Assembly (NCBI GenBank): GCA_023614405.1 | Contig: CM042689.1 | Coordinates: forward strand, 305,575,132 to 305,639,131 | Length of the DNA stretch: 64,000 nt | Reading direction: 5' to 3' | Source: Avena insularis | Taxonomy: Eukaryota; Streptophyta; Magnoliopsida; Poales; Poaceae | In this document: one piece after another, positions 1-12,117 of the stretch | How the letters are laid out: each line of letters starts with the position of its first letter | Position numbering within the stretch: the stretch's first letter is position 1 | Notes under the pieces: generated by a model | Seen by the model: only the letters and a program-made list of their open reading frames with translations | Databases searched by the model: none | What the model was told of the DNA's origin: nothing | Translations under genes and position numbers: made by a program

Positions 1-1645
1 GGAGGCTCTCGAGGCGTGAGGTCTGGGGGAAATGACAGAGGAGAGGGAGGTGGTTAAATAGGCGTAGTCGCTGGACTGAATAAACGCGGCAGTAACTCGA
101 ATTGATGCGAGCTTTCAACGGGCAGAAATGGCCGGCGAAGTCTGGGAGGAGGGGTCGGGAGGACGATGAGCGATGCAAAGGGTCTGGCAGTGGGAAAAGA
201 AAGGAAGGAGGGGTCCACCGGTCATTCACTCTGCGGGTTTCTTTCTCGGTGCAGAAAAACGGTTCGAGGAAGAATAAGTGGAGGTGGGGTCTGTTGTCAG
301 CGAGAGAGGGAGAGGGGGAAGTGGGTCCCGGTTGTCATTGACTGTGTGGGTCAGAAGCTGGGTGAGAAAAGGTTTCTTCGGGCAGTGAAAGGCTGGGCTG
401 GAGTTGGGCCTATTGGGCTGCTCCTGTTTTCCTATTTTTTTCTGTCTAACTCTTTTTCTTTTTCTATTTCTTTTTCTGTTTTCAATTTCAAACAAATATT
501 CACACAATTCAAACAACACTCAAATCAAATCAAACAGCAAACTTTTCATTTGAATTTGGTTCTGTTTGGCAACATAATCCAAATCTCAAAATGAAATATT
601 ATTTTCATTTATTTTAGGATCCATTTAATAATTAAATAAAATGGATCTTTGATTTATTAATAGTGTTTGATTTATTTAAATAAAATTTCCATTTGAAATC
701 CAATTACTTTCAAAACCAAACCAGAAGGTTTAATTTGAAAAATAAAAGAATACTTGGAAACTTATTTAAATAAATAAATAAGTTTTGGTGTTTAATTAAA
801 ATGGGAAAGCCTTTACTTAAATAAAATTGGATAATTAAATCCTTATTATTTTATTTAAATAATTCTTTTACTCATTTTAATCAAAGCAAAACCTTTTAAT
901 AAAAGATTTCAAAGTAGTAATAAAATACTTGGTGTTCATTTAAAATGGGAAAAGCTTTTACTTAAATAAAATTGGATATTTAAATCCTTTATTTTATTTA
1001 AATAAACCTTTACTCATTTTATCAAAACAAAATATTTTATTTCAAAAAGCTTGGCCAAAATTAATTTGGCTTATCTTTTCATTTGAAACCAAAGTCTTTT
1101 ATTAAAAGATCTAAAACAGTGTTTCCAAAACAATTTATTTTCCTTTGATAAATGTTTATCCAAATAAATCCCTTTAGGATTATTTGTTCACCATTTGGTA
1201 TGGCTTTTGGTAAGGGCTTTATTAGCTTTGGAAATTTCAATTTCCTTCTCTTATTGTATCCACAAGATTTTGTCTAAGGTTCCAAACTAAGTGAAACCAA
1301 TCTCCAAGGTCTTTCTTGATCCTTTGTGAATATTTGTTGATCAAATTTGGTATGGATCAAATCCATGGATTTGGAGATACTTTGGAAAATGATTTCCTTC
1401 CATTAGGGTTTAGGGTTTTGGATTTCTTTCCAAATGTTCAAATTTCCAGATACATTCATTGAGGAATGCATTTCCCTTGATTTGAATTTTTGTTGAATTC
1501 AAACTTCTACCAAAGTTTGTTCAAGATGGGATTTTAAGTCTCCTTTTAGAAACAAAAGTTTCTTTTCACCCTGATTTTCAACAAAAGTTTATTTTGTTTA
1601 TTTTATTTTCACATTACAAGATTTGGAAAATCTTGGGATGTGACA
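1..1645 (-). mobile_element. W-family LTR, 5' part, reverse orientation (W0)
   Basis: Read on the minus strand this begins TGTCACATCCC at 1645, the same start as the LTRs at 8343 and 58331, and it has the same internal order: a long AT-rich stretch (about 560-1600), then a GC-rich promoter-like stretch (about 1-420). A TATTTAA box followed by pyrimidines lies at about 51-62 on the minus strand. The element runs off the left edge, so neither LTR length nor target duplication can be seen. The open frames in 102-594 are low-complexity chance frames. Family assignment rests on alignment by eye to the two other copies. Confidence 0.75.
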
Positions 1646-2852
1646 CTCACGAACTTGATGGAACACTTTATTCTTTGCCCCTAATAAACTTGAACCATTG
1701 TGACAACTTTGTTGTATATTCTTGCACTTATAAGTTGGAATTAGCAGAACCGTGTTGTCACGAGGAACTTTTTCAACATTGCACTTGTACCTTGTTGTAC
1801 TCAGTTGATATCATGTTATTTTGTCTATGGATGTCGCCGGTGTGAAATAAAGAGGGAACTTGTAAGTCCAAGGAGTTTGTATTCTATGTTAGAGAAACGC
1901 CTGGGCCGCTAGCCTAAGCCATGCCTAATCATGGTGGAAACTTGCAGCATCACCATAATGAGCTATCTATGAAGCATCCTCAATAAAAAGATATGCATAT
2001 GGTAAATAAAAAGATTGCTGAGATGCTCATTGTCTGCTTGCCTTGTCATTTTGGTTATGGGAAAGCTCCTGTACCATGTGCAAGGGGTACCCCGTTGGCG
2101 GTTCTCAATGATATGAAAATACTTACAGTGACAAGAACTTACCTGGACCCAAAGTTGAGTATGCATGAGGTGTGGCCCTCGTATTCAAGGGACTTGAGAT
2201 TGCCAACTTATAATTTGTCAAGCATATACTCCAGCTTTGCCACTTTAACCTTAACCACTTCAAGATGCTTATGATAGGGGCAATGAGGGCTGAAAGCTAA
2301 CAAGTATCATAATTTTTGGAAGCTCTTTTTGAAACTTGTAATCCCTGCTTCCTTTACAAAAAGGCCTTTCTTCCACCATTATTTGAGTCTCCACCTTCTA
2401 CCTTTACGCACCTTTAAGAGAGAATAGTTGTCATTCTATGTGCAGTGTTCCAAAGCTTATTAATTGATGCATATTGTGTTATTACTTGTTCTTGTGCTAT
2501 TTGTTTCTAGTCACCCTTGTGAACTTTGCAGGTGTCCTATGCATTATATTGCTACTCTATGAGGGACAAGCTGATTGCCACTATGCTATGTTTTCTGTAT
2601 GTGAAACAAACAAACATTTTTCAATGCATGTTATTCATGATCTTTGTTTGTAGCTTGCCATGTTGCATGCATAGTTACTATGTCCTATTGTTAGAACTCC
2701 ATCTTTCATGCACATGTTTAGAGTTATTTGATCCCAGCTTTCAATGCTTGCAAATGGTTGGATCTTTATTGTGAGGGTGCGTGTCACCTCAAAAATTATT
2801 CTTTTTATCACTTACCTACTCAAGGACGAGCATGAGTTAAGCTTGGGGATGT
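1646..2852 (+). mobile_element. E1: non-coding 3' interior of a Gypsy-type element
   Basis: This stretch is the reverse-complement counterpart of about 4915-6118 and 6390-7640. All three share the segment with the Met-Leu-His-type frames, a run around a GGGGTACCCC-like palindrome, and the polypurine end before a TGATACG LTR. There is no ORF with a recognisable domain. In grass Gypsy elements the stretch between pol and the 3' LTR is often long and non-coding, so I read it as a 3' untranslated interior. Its left end is cut by the W0 LTR at 1645/1646. Confidence 0.65.
2840..2852 (+). other. Polypurine tract-like site of E1
   Basis: The sequence AGCTTGGGGATGT stands directly before the LTR start TGATACG. 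The matching sites at 4915 and 6390 read AGTTGATACG preceded by a GGGGGAGT-type purine run on the minus strand. Such tracts prime plus-strand DNA synthesis. E1's copy has a T near the end and may be decayed. Confidence 0.55.
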
Positions 2853-4395
2853 TGATACGTCGGAAATGTATCTATATTTTTTGATGCTCCATGCTTGTTT
2901 AGTATCTACTTTGCTTTACTTGTCCACACTTTGAGGTGATTTTTACATGTTTTCTGGTACTAACCTACTAACAAGTTGCAACCGTGCCAGATGCCTGTTT
3001 TCTGCTGTTTTTGGTTTCAAAAAAGTTAGTAAAGAAATATTCTCGGAATTGGACGGGGCGAAGGACAAAGTCAATAACTTTCCGTGGGGAACACGAAGTC
3101 CAGAGGCCAGCCAGAGGGGCCAGACCCACCCCAGGAGCGGGTTGGCCCCACCGCGCGCCTGTCTAGGGTTTGGTCGCCCTGGCGGCCGCCTCGGTCTCCC
3201 CCTTCGCCTATAAGAAGCCCCCGATGCAGAAACCCTGAGTACCCGATCAGAAATCCATGAAACTGTCTATAGCCACCGCCACTATCGTCCCTAGATCGGG
3301 GGGATCTGAAGTTCTTCCCGGCACCCTACTGGAGGGGAGATCATCCCGGAGGCCTTCTCTCCAGTATGATGCGTGAGTAGTTCCACCTTGGACTATGGGT
3401 CCATGTAGTAGCTAGATGGTTGTATCTCCTCCTTTGTGCTTTCATGTATAGATCTTGTGAGCTCCGTTCATGATCAAGATCTAATCTATTTGTAATCATG
3501 CATGTTGTGTTTGCGGGGATCCGATGGATATTGAGATTATTATGTTGGTTTGATTAATGGTTTTGTCTTTATGATTCTATCATGTATGTGTTGTTTGTGA
3601 TCTTGCATGCTCTCCGTTGCTAGTGGTTATCTTGGCTAAGTAGTTGCTAGTGACTCCAAGAGGGGGTATTTATGCTCGATAGTGGGTTCATGCCTCTAGT
3701 TTCCAAGGGAAGTGGCAATAATCTCTTCGGTTGTAGATGTGTTGTCGCTACTAGGGAGAAAACAATGGTCTCTTGTTCATGGAACATGTGGACTGTTTAC
3801 CTTACACACTTTGCTTAAAGCAGATGTATGTTGCTTGCAACTTAATACTGGAGGGAGGTCGGATGATAACCTGAAGGTGGACTTCTAGTCATAGATGCAG
3901 TTGGATGACGGTCCATGTATATTGTTCTATTGCCCAATCAACCTCATAGGATCTTTCTGACTAGTAATTGCATTGTTATGCCTTGCTCAGTTCCTGTCAA
4001 TTGCCCCGCTGTAATTTGTTTACCCTTCATGCCATGTTGTTTATCTAAGGAGTGCACCTCTAGTGAACTATGGACCCCGGTCCAATCTTTACCATTGATA
4101 CATCTTCCTTTATTCTTGTTTGCTGCAAACCACCATTACCTTCCAGACCATACGTTTAATCCTTTGTTACAGCAAACAGGTGAGCTTGACAACCTCACTG
4201 ATTCGTTGGGGCAAAGTCTTGAGTTTGTGTTGTGCAGGTCTCCGCGTTGCTTGCAACACCTATGTGACGTTTCCTTCCTCCTACTGGTTCGATAACCTCG
4301 GTTTCTTACTCAGGGAAACTTGTTGTTGTGCTGCTTCATACCTTGATCTTGGGGTTTCCAACGAAGCGTCCCACGACAAGTGCTGGGCGCCATCA
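2853..4395 (+). mobile_element. E1 3' LTR (Gypsy type, TGATACG start)
   Basis: The LTR begins TGATACGTC. A GC-rich segment at about 3080-3200 is followed by a TATAAGA box (about 3206), a likely transcription start region, then a long U5 ending near GCGCCATCA. The right end at 4395 is my estimate from the terminal CATCA and from the switch there to sequence belonging to an opposite-strand copy; it could lie 50 bases to either side. ORFs at 3915-4698 are chance frames in the LTR. Confidence 0.6.
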
Positions 4396-4914
4396 ATGGC
4401 AACGATCTCCCCTCTCTGGGAAGGTATTTCCTCGACAGATTTCTGCCTACCGGGGAGCTCTTTCTCTCTCTATAGTTTCCGCCCCTTAGAGGCGGCGGAA
4501 TCTTTCTGTGGTTGCTCCCCTCGTATTAGGGTTTCGAGGAGAAGATATATGCGAAAGGGAGAAGCCAGAGGTGGGCCAGGGTGGCCACACCACCTGGTGG
4601 CGTGGCCTAGGGGGGCATGCGCCAGGGGGTGGTGTGGGCCCCCCTGCTTCCCATCTCAGCCTCCCCTTCTAGCTTCCTTCGTCTTCTGGAAAATATGATT
4701 TTCCGTATATTTTCTGGAATTTTCTGATCTTCGCGAATGTTGCATCTGGACGAGCTTTTTCCATCAAAATCCTGACTCCGGTGGTTCATCCTCCAAGCAT
4801 CATCAAACATGCAAAATAGATTGAAATAACATAAGTATCATCTCTTAATACAAAATATATCAATGAATAACAGTAAGTTATGATATAAAATATTGATGCC
4901 AAATGGACGTATCA
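4396..4914 (-). mobile_element. E2 LTR fragment, reverse orientation
   Basis: On the minus strand it starts TGATACGTCC at 4914 and continues through a GC-rich stretch, a TATATCTTC-like box and a purine-rich start region typical of this LTR class. It is then cut off where E1's LTR ends. It diverges clearly from E1's LTR, so the two are separate insertions or subfamilies rather than the two LTRs of one element. Confidence 0.6.
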
Positions 4915-6118
4915 ACTCCCCCAAGCTTAGACCTCACTTGTCCCCAAGCGAAAACTGAACTCAGTAAACATGTCTACAGGTTTATGGAGTGAAGTGTCGA
5001 TAAAGAGAATACAGACAAGAAGCATCACACTTATCAATGCACAAAGCATAATAGAAAACAACTCACTCTTATATAACTCAACTTGTAACGAGTATGGGAG
5101 TCACAATAAATATGCACAAAGAAACTCATAATTGGTGATGGCAAACTTTGTTCTTGGTCAGAGATCGATTAACAAATGGTACTTAGTTTTGAGCAAAGCT
5201 TTTATAATGAAATTTATATTTCAAGAGTCTCTTGCTCAAACATAATGGCTTTTACAATGATAGCTTTGAAAGTAATATTCATTCAGATAAGAGCAATGTG
5301 CAAAACAACTAACATAAGAAACATGATTTAATAAATCAACATATGGATGATTAAATCACAACAACTCAAATGCTTGCTGGAGATAGAAAGGAATGGGTTT
5401 ACTGACTCGACTTAAAAGTAAAAGATAGACCCTTCGCAGAGGGAAGCAGGGATTTCAAGTTTCATAAAGAGCTTCCAAAAGATTATGGTACTTACTATCT
5501 TTGAGCTCTCATTGCCCCTATCATAAGCATCTTGAAGTGATTAAGGTTAAAGTGAGACAAATATGAAGTAAATGCTTGACAAGTCATAGGTCGAAAGTCT
5601 CATGTCCCTTGAGTACGAGGGACGTTCCTCATGCTACTCAACTTTAGTCCTAAGTAAGTTCTTGTCATTGTAAGTATATGTGTATCATATAGAACCGTTA
5701 ATAGGGTACCCCTTGCCCCATGATACAGGAGCTATCCCCTATCAAAATGACAAGGCAACATACAATGAGCATCTCAGCAATCTTCTTATTTACCATGAGT
5801 ATGGTGCCTTTTTCTCTTTTTTCCTTTTTATCTTTTTTTTATTTATTCCTTTTTATAAGAAGAATGCTTCATAGATTGCTCACTATGGTTATACTGCAAG
5901 TTTCCACCATGATTAGGCATGGCTTAGGATAGCCGCCTAGGCGTTTCTCTAACACATATACATAACTCCATGGACTTACAAGCTTCCCTTTTATTTCAAA
6001 CCGCCAACATCCGCAAACAAAAGATCATGATATCAACTGGATAGATATTTACCTGTGTTGAAAGCGTTCCCCATGAAAGCATGGTTCTGCTAACTCCCAA
6101 TCTATAACTTGTAAGCAT
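4915..6118 (-). mobile_element. E2 non-coding interior
   Basis: This is the minus-strand interior next to E2's LTR. It opens with a GGGGGAGT polypurine tract and shares long blocks with 1700-2850 (inverted) and 6900-7600 (direct). No coding domain is seen. The right end is an abrupt switch near 6118 to LTR sequence of E3, so E2 is truncated or its insertion broke the E3 LTR there. Confidence 0.6.
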
Positions 6119-6389
6119 ATAGGCAACATAGTTGGCACCAGGGTGTGTGGGCCCCTTGTGGCTCTTCTTCGTATCCTCTTATGGCTCCGTGAGTCTTCTG
6201 GTAAAATAGGAGTTTTACGATATTTTCCGGGTTTTTTTTCTGAAAGTTGATTTCTGCACAAAAACGAGACACCAAAGCAATTCTTCTAAAAACAGCGTTA
6301 GTCCGCATTAGTTGTATCCAAAACACACAAACTAGAGGAGAAACAATAGCAAAAGTGTTCGGGAAAGTAGATACATTTTGGACGTATCA
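6119..6389 (-). mobile_element. E3 LTR fragment
   Basis: The minus strand starts TGATACGTCC at 6389 and runs about 270 bases before being cut by E2 sequence. It ends inside the GC-rich pre-promoter segment (GGGCCCACAC). Only the first fifth of an LTR is present. Confidence 0.6.
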
Positions 6390-8342
6390 ACTCCCCCAAG
6401 CTTAGCTTATTGCTTGTCCTCAAGCAATTCAGTTGAAAACTGAGTGCAATAAAATAAAATTTCACGAACACATTTGCTTCATATGATGTATATATTCTCA
6501 GCATATGATCAACTACTTAGGCAATTCATAATAAGGAGTATGAAAATAAGTTCAGCTAATAGTCATGCAAGCCTATGAAGAGATTCCAACACAATAATAA
6601 TAGGCAACATGAAACATAAGCATATGCAGGATTGTAATGTTCATAAGAAGATATGATAAGTGGTATCTTGCTTGCCTTTAATTGTGGAGCAAAACATAAA
6701 TGCCAAGGCACCTCTGAAGTTTAAGTGAAGACTAGAAGTAAAAATATCAAAGATACAAGTATCAAAGCTATGCCACAATTAACCGTGTTCTAGGACAAGC
6801 ACATTACACTAAGAATGACAGCTATGCTCTTGGGAAAGTGCTCATAGAATTAAATGGTGACTCAACAAAGAAGTGAAAGGTTTTGAGAAGTTTGAAAGGC
6901 TTCCAAATGCTGAAAGTATGGTACTCGTTAGCTTTGAGCTCTCATTTCCCATATCATGAGCATCTTTAAGTGATTAAGGTTAAAGTGAGGTCAACTATTA
7001 GTTATATGCTTGAGAGACCATAAACTGGAAATCTCATGTCCCTTGAGTACGAGGGTCGTTCCTCATGCTACTCAACTTTAGTCACCGGTAAGTTCTTGTC
7101 ATTGTAAGTACATGCGTATCATATAGAACCGCCAACGGGGTACCCCTTGCCCAATGATACATGAGCTATCCCATATCAAAATGACAAGGCAACAGAAAAT
7201 GAGCATCTCAGCAATCTTTTTATTTACCATGGGAAAATGGTGCTTTTTTCTCTTCTTTCGTCTTTTTCTCTTTTTTCTTTCTCGTATATCTTTTTTTATA
7301 AGAATAATGCTTCATAGATTGCTCACTATGGTTATGCTGCAAGTTTCCACCATGATTAGGCATGGCTTAGGCTAGGTGCCTAGGCATTTCTCTAACACAT
7401 ATACATAACTCCATGGACTTACAAGCTCCCCTTTTATTTCACACCGCCGACATCCATAAAGAAAATAGCATGATATCAACTGGATTAAATTTATAGGTGT
7501 TGAAAGCATTCCCCATGACAACACGGTTCTGCTAACTCCTAGCCTATAATTTGCAAGCATATAAATTTCAAGGATAGTCACAATGGTTCAAGTTTATTAA
7601 GTGCAAGAAAATAAAGTGTGCCATCAAGTTCATGAGAGCTTTACTAACTAACTTTCTCATAACTAGCAAACATTTTTATTCGGAAGAAAATGAAGCATAG
7701 TAAGTATGCAAGGAAAAGCAATGATGCTAATAGGTAGATATGGTGGACGCTTTTTGACATCTTTGGTTTTTTGGAGTTGGATGCAAGAGTAGAGCTCGTA
7801 CTAAGTGCGAGTGAAGGCTAGTAATAGAAAGGGAGCGACAATCGAGAGAGCAGTAACTGTCATAATCATGCTTGTGATAAAACAAAATTAATAGTGGCAT
7901 AACAATGACACAAGAATTCTGAGGCAAAATAATTCATCGAGGCTTAACTGACTTTTTGTTTAGTCATATGCATGCATAAGCATGCGCCAAGTCGATTCAA
8001 ATAAAAACATTCAGAGGAGGATACCACAGTGTCATACCAAGTTATGAATAGAACAATGCAAGCAAACATTTATATGGCATGCTACAAACTATTAGTGGAC
8101 TAGAACTAATCATAAGAGAGAAAGAACTACTAAGCATCCATTAAATAACATACACAATACACGAACAGACTAAGCATGCTCACAATGATGAGTATATGTA
8201 CAAAAATGAAAACAAATAGAGTTCATTACTAGCCTCTTACCACACCTCAAGTTGTCGTGAATTGTCATTATTGCATTTCACTTGTGTGACTTGAATAATA
8301 ATGATAAACCAAACTCCAAGGAGTCTTCAGGACTTGCTGAAC
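6390..8342 (-). mobile_element. E3 non-coding interior
   Basis: The minus-strand interior begins with a GGGGGAGT polypurine tract. The first 1.2 kb matches E2 and inverted E1; the remaining 0.7 kb (about 7640-8342) has no counterpart in E1 because E1 is cut earlier. It has no ORF with a known domain. The right end is the W1 LTR inserted at 8343. Confidence 0.6.
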
Positions 8343-8950
8343 TGTCACATCCCGAAATTTTCCAAATTTTGAAATGTGAAAAATAAATAAACAAAATAAA
8401 TAATTGTTGAAATTTAGGGTGAAAAGAAACTTTTTGATTCCAAATGGAAACATCAAAACCCATCTTGAACAAACTTTGAATAAAATGGAATCCAACAAAT
8501 TTCAATCAAGTGAAATACATTCATTAATGAATGTATCTTGAAATTTAAACACTTGGAAAAGATAAACCAAAACCCTAAAACCCTAATGGAAGAAAATCAT
8601 ATTCAAGGTCTTTCAAAGACTATGGATTTTATCCATATAAAAATATATCAACAAACATTTATAGATGATAAAAAATGATAAAAAAAATATTATAAAACCA
8701 TAGAAATTGGTTTCACTTAATTTGGAGCCATGGATAAAAACTTAAGAATTTATTAAGATAAAAGGAAATAATTTCCAAAGCTAATAAAGCTCCTATCTAA
8801 AATCCATGCCAAATTATGAGCAAAATAATCCCAAAAGGATTTAAAAAGATAAACAAATATTAAATAAAATCATACAAATTGGAATCACCAATTTTGGATA
8901 TATAAATAAAAAGATTTGGATTTTATAAGGCAAAGGAAGAGAATAATAAA
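8343..8950 (+). mobile_element. W1 LTR, first part (AT-rich), before the LINE
   Basis: It begins TGTCACATCCCG and is AT-rich, matching the inverted W0 copy at 1645 down to about 1190, including short CCCTAA-type runs near 8570. The LTR is interrupted by the LINE and resumes at 17493. Together the two parts make about 4.35 kb, still lacking the 3' end, so the W1 LTR is longer than the 3.2-kb W2 LTR; the extra length is in the AT-rich part. Confidence 0.75.
8935..8950. repeat. Target-site duplication of the LINE, left copy
   Basis: GGAAGAGAATAATAAA here matches GGAAGAAAATAAATAAA at 17493-17509 with one substitution and one indel. Variable duplications of 10-20 bases are usual for L1-type target-primed insertion. 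Confidence 0.55.
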
Positions 8951-8970
8951 AGTCTATTAGGCAATAGACT
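8951..8970. other. Perfect inverted repeat at the LINE 5' junction
   Basis: AGTCTATT and AATAGACT form an 8-bp stem around the 4-base loop AGGC, exactly at the boundary between the left target duplication and the LINE leader. It may be the 5' end of the LINE or filler made at integration. Confidence 0.5.
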
Positions 8971-9114
8971 TGACTGATGTAAGTATGGCTCTCCTCCCAC
9001 CCCCACCGTCACACCCACTCCCCCCTCCGGCGATCTCCCAACTCCGGCCATCTAATCCCAAATCTGAGCCGTGCAATCTACTCCACTCACTCCAAAACCC
9101 ATCTGCTGGCCATC

Positions 9115-11713
9115 ATGGCTACTCCCACCATTTCATTCCCCCTAGATCTTGAATCTGGTTTGGTTTTTTCAAAAAAGGTGATGAACCTTTATTCCACCCC
9201 GGTTCACCCCATCTCTGCTGATTCTGGATTTTCTCTGGTGGTTTCATTTGGCAATGCAATGTTTGATCTGTCTTGTGCCAATATTTGTATGGCTCTTTCG
9301 GCGTGTCTCGGTGCCGATCGGGACAAACTCCGAATCTCTCCCTTGATGGGCAGAGTTTTCTTATTCGATGTTTGTTCAAAGGCCATTGGGTTCATGATCA
9401 TGAATATGAGATCTTACAAATCCAGAGAGTTCACATGCTACTTTGATCTATGGAGCAATGGTGGACCAAATTGGATACGTGAATTTAACCTCTGGTGCGA
9501 TGAAGAAGATAGGCAATGGACTCTCGTACAACATAAAAGGAAGAGGAATCATCATGGATCCATCCATAAACCACTCAACTATCAAGGTACATCTTTCAGC
9601 ACATCCTCTACAAAATTTCATCTGCCACTTTCTGGTGCAAATCATGTTCCCGTTGGGCATAGAGTTTCATATGTTGACGTGTCACGATCTCACAATGGCA
9701 CACAACTTTTAAATCATGAACATGCCCATGATCGTACAACACGGAGTGAGATCCAACAACCCAGGGATGGATTAGTTAATCGTCAAGTATCTATTGTTGG
9801 AGTTTCACCTGAACTGACAATTAATTCAGATTTTCCCATTTATGAACACGTCATTAAGCCATTTAATTGCACATGTTGCCTGGCGTTAAATGACCATCTA
9901 CGTGCTGATTGTCGCAACCATGTTCGTTGCCGTCAATGCTACAACTATGGGCACATCTCCCGATCGTGTCTATCTGCGCTAACAAGAAAAATCTTTTATC
10001 GGAGGAAATCTAGTGCTACTGTTACACCTAACTCTGCCAAATCGACTTCTCCAGAGACTAGTGCATACACAACTCCGCTGCCTCCAGCACCTCATTCTCC
10101 CCCCCCCACAAACCCTAGTTTGCTCATCGGCAGCGACAATGGCGAACTATCTAGTTGACCCTGCACCCCACGTCCCCCTGGCATGGCTGCCATTCCTCCT
10201 GGCCCCCTTCGTACCCAAAGAAGCTACGTGTTCCTGGGTGGAGACTCTCCCATCTACGCTGAAGATTGGGCCGTCGCCACCCTCACCCCTGAACCTGATG
10301 CTGCTGATCACATCGGCTCTGTTGCAATCATCGGTGAGTTTCTTCATGGTCTTGGCTTGCAAGTACGTAGTACATCCAAGTGTGCAATGGGTACTGCTCT
10401 GTTTCGGTTTGCCACTGTCACTGATAGAGATGCTGCAGTTCTGGGTAGTCCTTATCAGATAGGATAAAGTACTCTGAGGATAGTTAATGAGGATCATGGT
10501 ATCAATCGTAGAGCTATTGTTTTTACCCATGACATCTGGTGCATGCTTCTGAACTACCCACAGCAAGTTTGGGATCCTGAATCTGTGATGAAAACATTTA
10601 TCCCCTTTGGTAGATTTCTTGTCTGGAATAAGGATCTGTCAAATAAGGCTAGAATTCTTGTCAAATTTCGTGCTTATAATATTGACACCCTTCCCCTGAG
10701 TGTGGTGATTGGTAAGAATGTGGCTGATGATGGCAATGGTGACTCCTGGACATGCCCCATGATTTTGCTCTCCTCTACTCTGCTTGGTGCCAATGCTGGT
10801 GATGAAGATCCCCTGTCACCTGATGTTGGTAACCCTCACCCCTACCCATGGTTCATCAGGGGTTCTGGCATAATGCACAACATGACCATGTGATGGAGGA
10901 AAATGTTGCTGATAACATAAATGTTGCACCTGTACATGCTGCAGTTGGACAAGCTTCTCCTGCATCCAATGTTCAGAATGTACCTGTGGCCAACCTAGAG
11001 CCTGCTACCCCTCCACTATAGCCTGAGATTCAAGAAAATCAGAATATGCCTACTGCTGAACTAGATCCAATTGCTAACCTCTCCAATCTTCTTGTTAGCC
11101 TGATGGGTGGTGAAGAACATGCAAACTTCCCCAATATTGCTGGTAGCACTATCACTGGTGCTAAAGTTCAGATGAATGAATCTGTCAACAATGGCATCAA
11201 CACTGTCAAAGTGACCTTGGAGATCAATACTGTCCCACCCAATCAACAAAGCACCATGCAGCATGATATCCAGATTGAGGCAAACAATGTTTCATAGGTG
11301 GTGGACAACAATAATGCTGCAGCTAATGAAGCTGGTCCAAGCTTCATTCCAGTTCCTGCAGATAGCTCTGACAGTGTTACTGTGATCCCCAAGCCTGATA
11401 ACTTCCCCAAGAGTAAAAGGAAGAAGCCTGAACCTAGCTCTGTCAAATATGTCAGGAGAAGCTGCAGGATTGAAGTCTGAATGTAGGTTTCAAAAATAAA
11501 GCAAGTGTAGATGAACATGCCTCCAATGCCCAAGTCACACCCATGAACCTCTCTGGTCACTTTGAAGCTATTGTCATGGACAACAACAGTGCACCCCCAC
11601 CAATTCTCCCAGTTGATACAATCCAAGCAATTGGTACCAGCTTTTGTCAGATTCCTCCTGGGGAGGTTTCTGCTGCAAACCTAAACTATGACAGTTCTAA
11701 TGATAGTGCTTAA
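9115..11713 (+). pseudogene. LINE ORF1 (nucleic-acid-binding protein with zinc knuckles), decayed
   Basis: ORF1 proteins of plant LINEs bind the element RNA. The first frame (9115-10158, 347 codons) has an N-terminal domain of the kind found in grass LINE ORF1. Near residues 252-290 it has two knuckles: C-x2-C-x5-H-x4-C, then a canonical C-x2-C-x4-H-x4-C. A frameshift in a C-rich run near 10170 leads to a second conserved domain (10183-10893), which holds in-frame stop TAA at 10465. A shift near 10870 opens a linker with a basic RRS motif (11046-11480), and a last piece (about 11507-11713) ends the protein. Intact it would be about 860 residues, at the long end for plant LINEs. The start ATG at 9115 is the first in this frame. 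At least three frameshifts and three stops are present. Confidence 0.75.
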
Positions 11714-12117
11714 TCACTACTCCACTATGTCCAAGAGCATGGACAATAGATGCTCTGTTATCCTAGGATTTTATTCCAGTCTTTATCATGTAAGGTCACT
11801 GTGTCAGACTCATTTTGTTTATCATCCAAAGTCTCTGGTGTGTGCAGAGCAAAACATTTATCTTATAATATCTGGGTTGTACTACCCTCTGTCTGAGATG
11901 ATTTTATCTTATCTGGACTGCAATGATCTCCTACTCAAGATTTACTTTTGCCTACTCCCTATGTGCATGAAAACCATGATATTGGTCAGTTGGTCACACC
12001 TTTACACACAATGTACTGATCATCATAGATATAAAAACAGATCCCTCTTGTCATGTATTATCACCCATGATATACAGTACCTGTATATCTGCTGCAACAG
12101 ATCTTACTTGGTTTCTA
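11714..12117 (+). other. LINE inter-ORF region
   Basis: About 400 bases with stops in all frames separate the last ORF1 piece from the ORF2 start. No known motif is seen. It could hold an internal initiation signal for ORF2, but nothing in the sequence proves that. Confidence 0.5.

Noticed and set aside
102..594. Overlapping ORFs of 79-142 codons on both strands
   Set aside because: They lie in the GC-rich promoter part of a W LTR, are not conserved in W1 or W2 and have low-complexity products.
3915..4698. ORFs of 126 and 192 codons
   Set aside because: They cross the junction between two opposite LTR fragments, so they cannot be one real gene.
8566..8586. Telomere-like CCCTAA runs (also about 1404-1425 on the other strand)
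   Set aside because: Only two to three degenerate units, present in several W LTRs as part of the family sequence; no interstitial telomere array.
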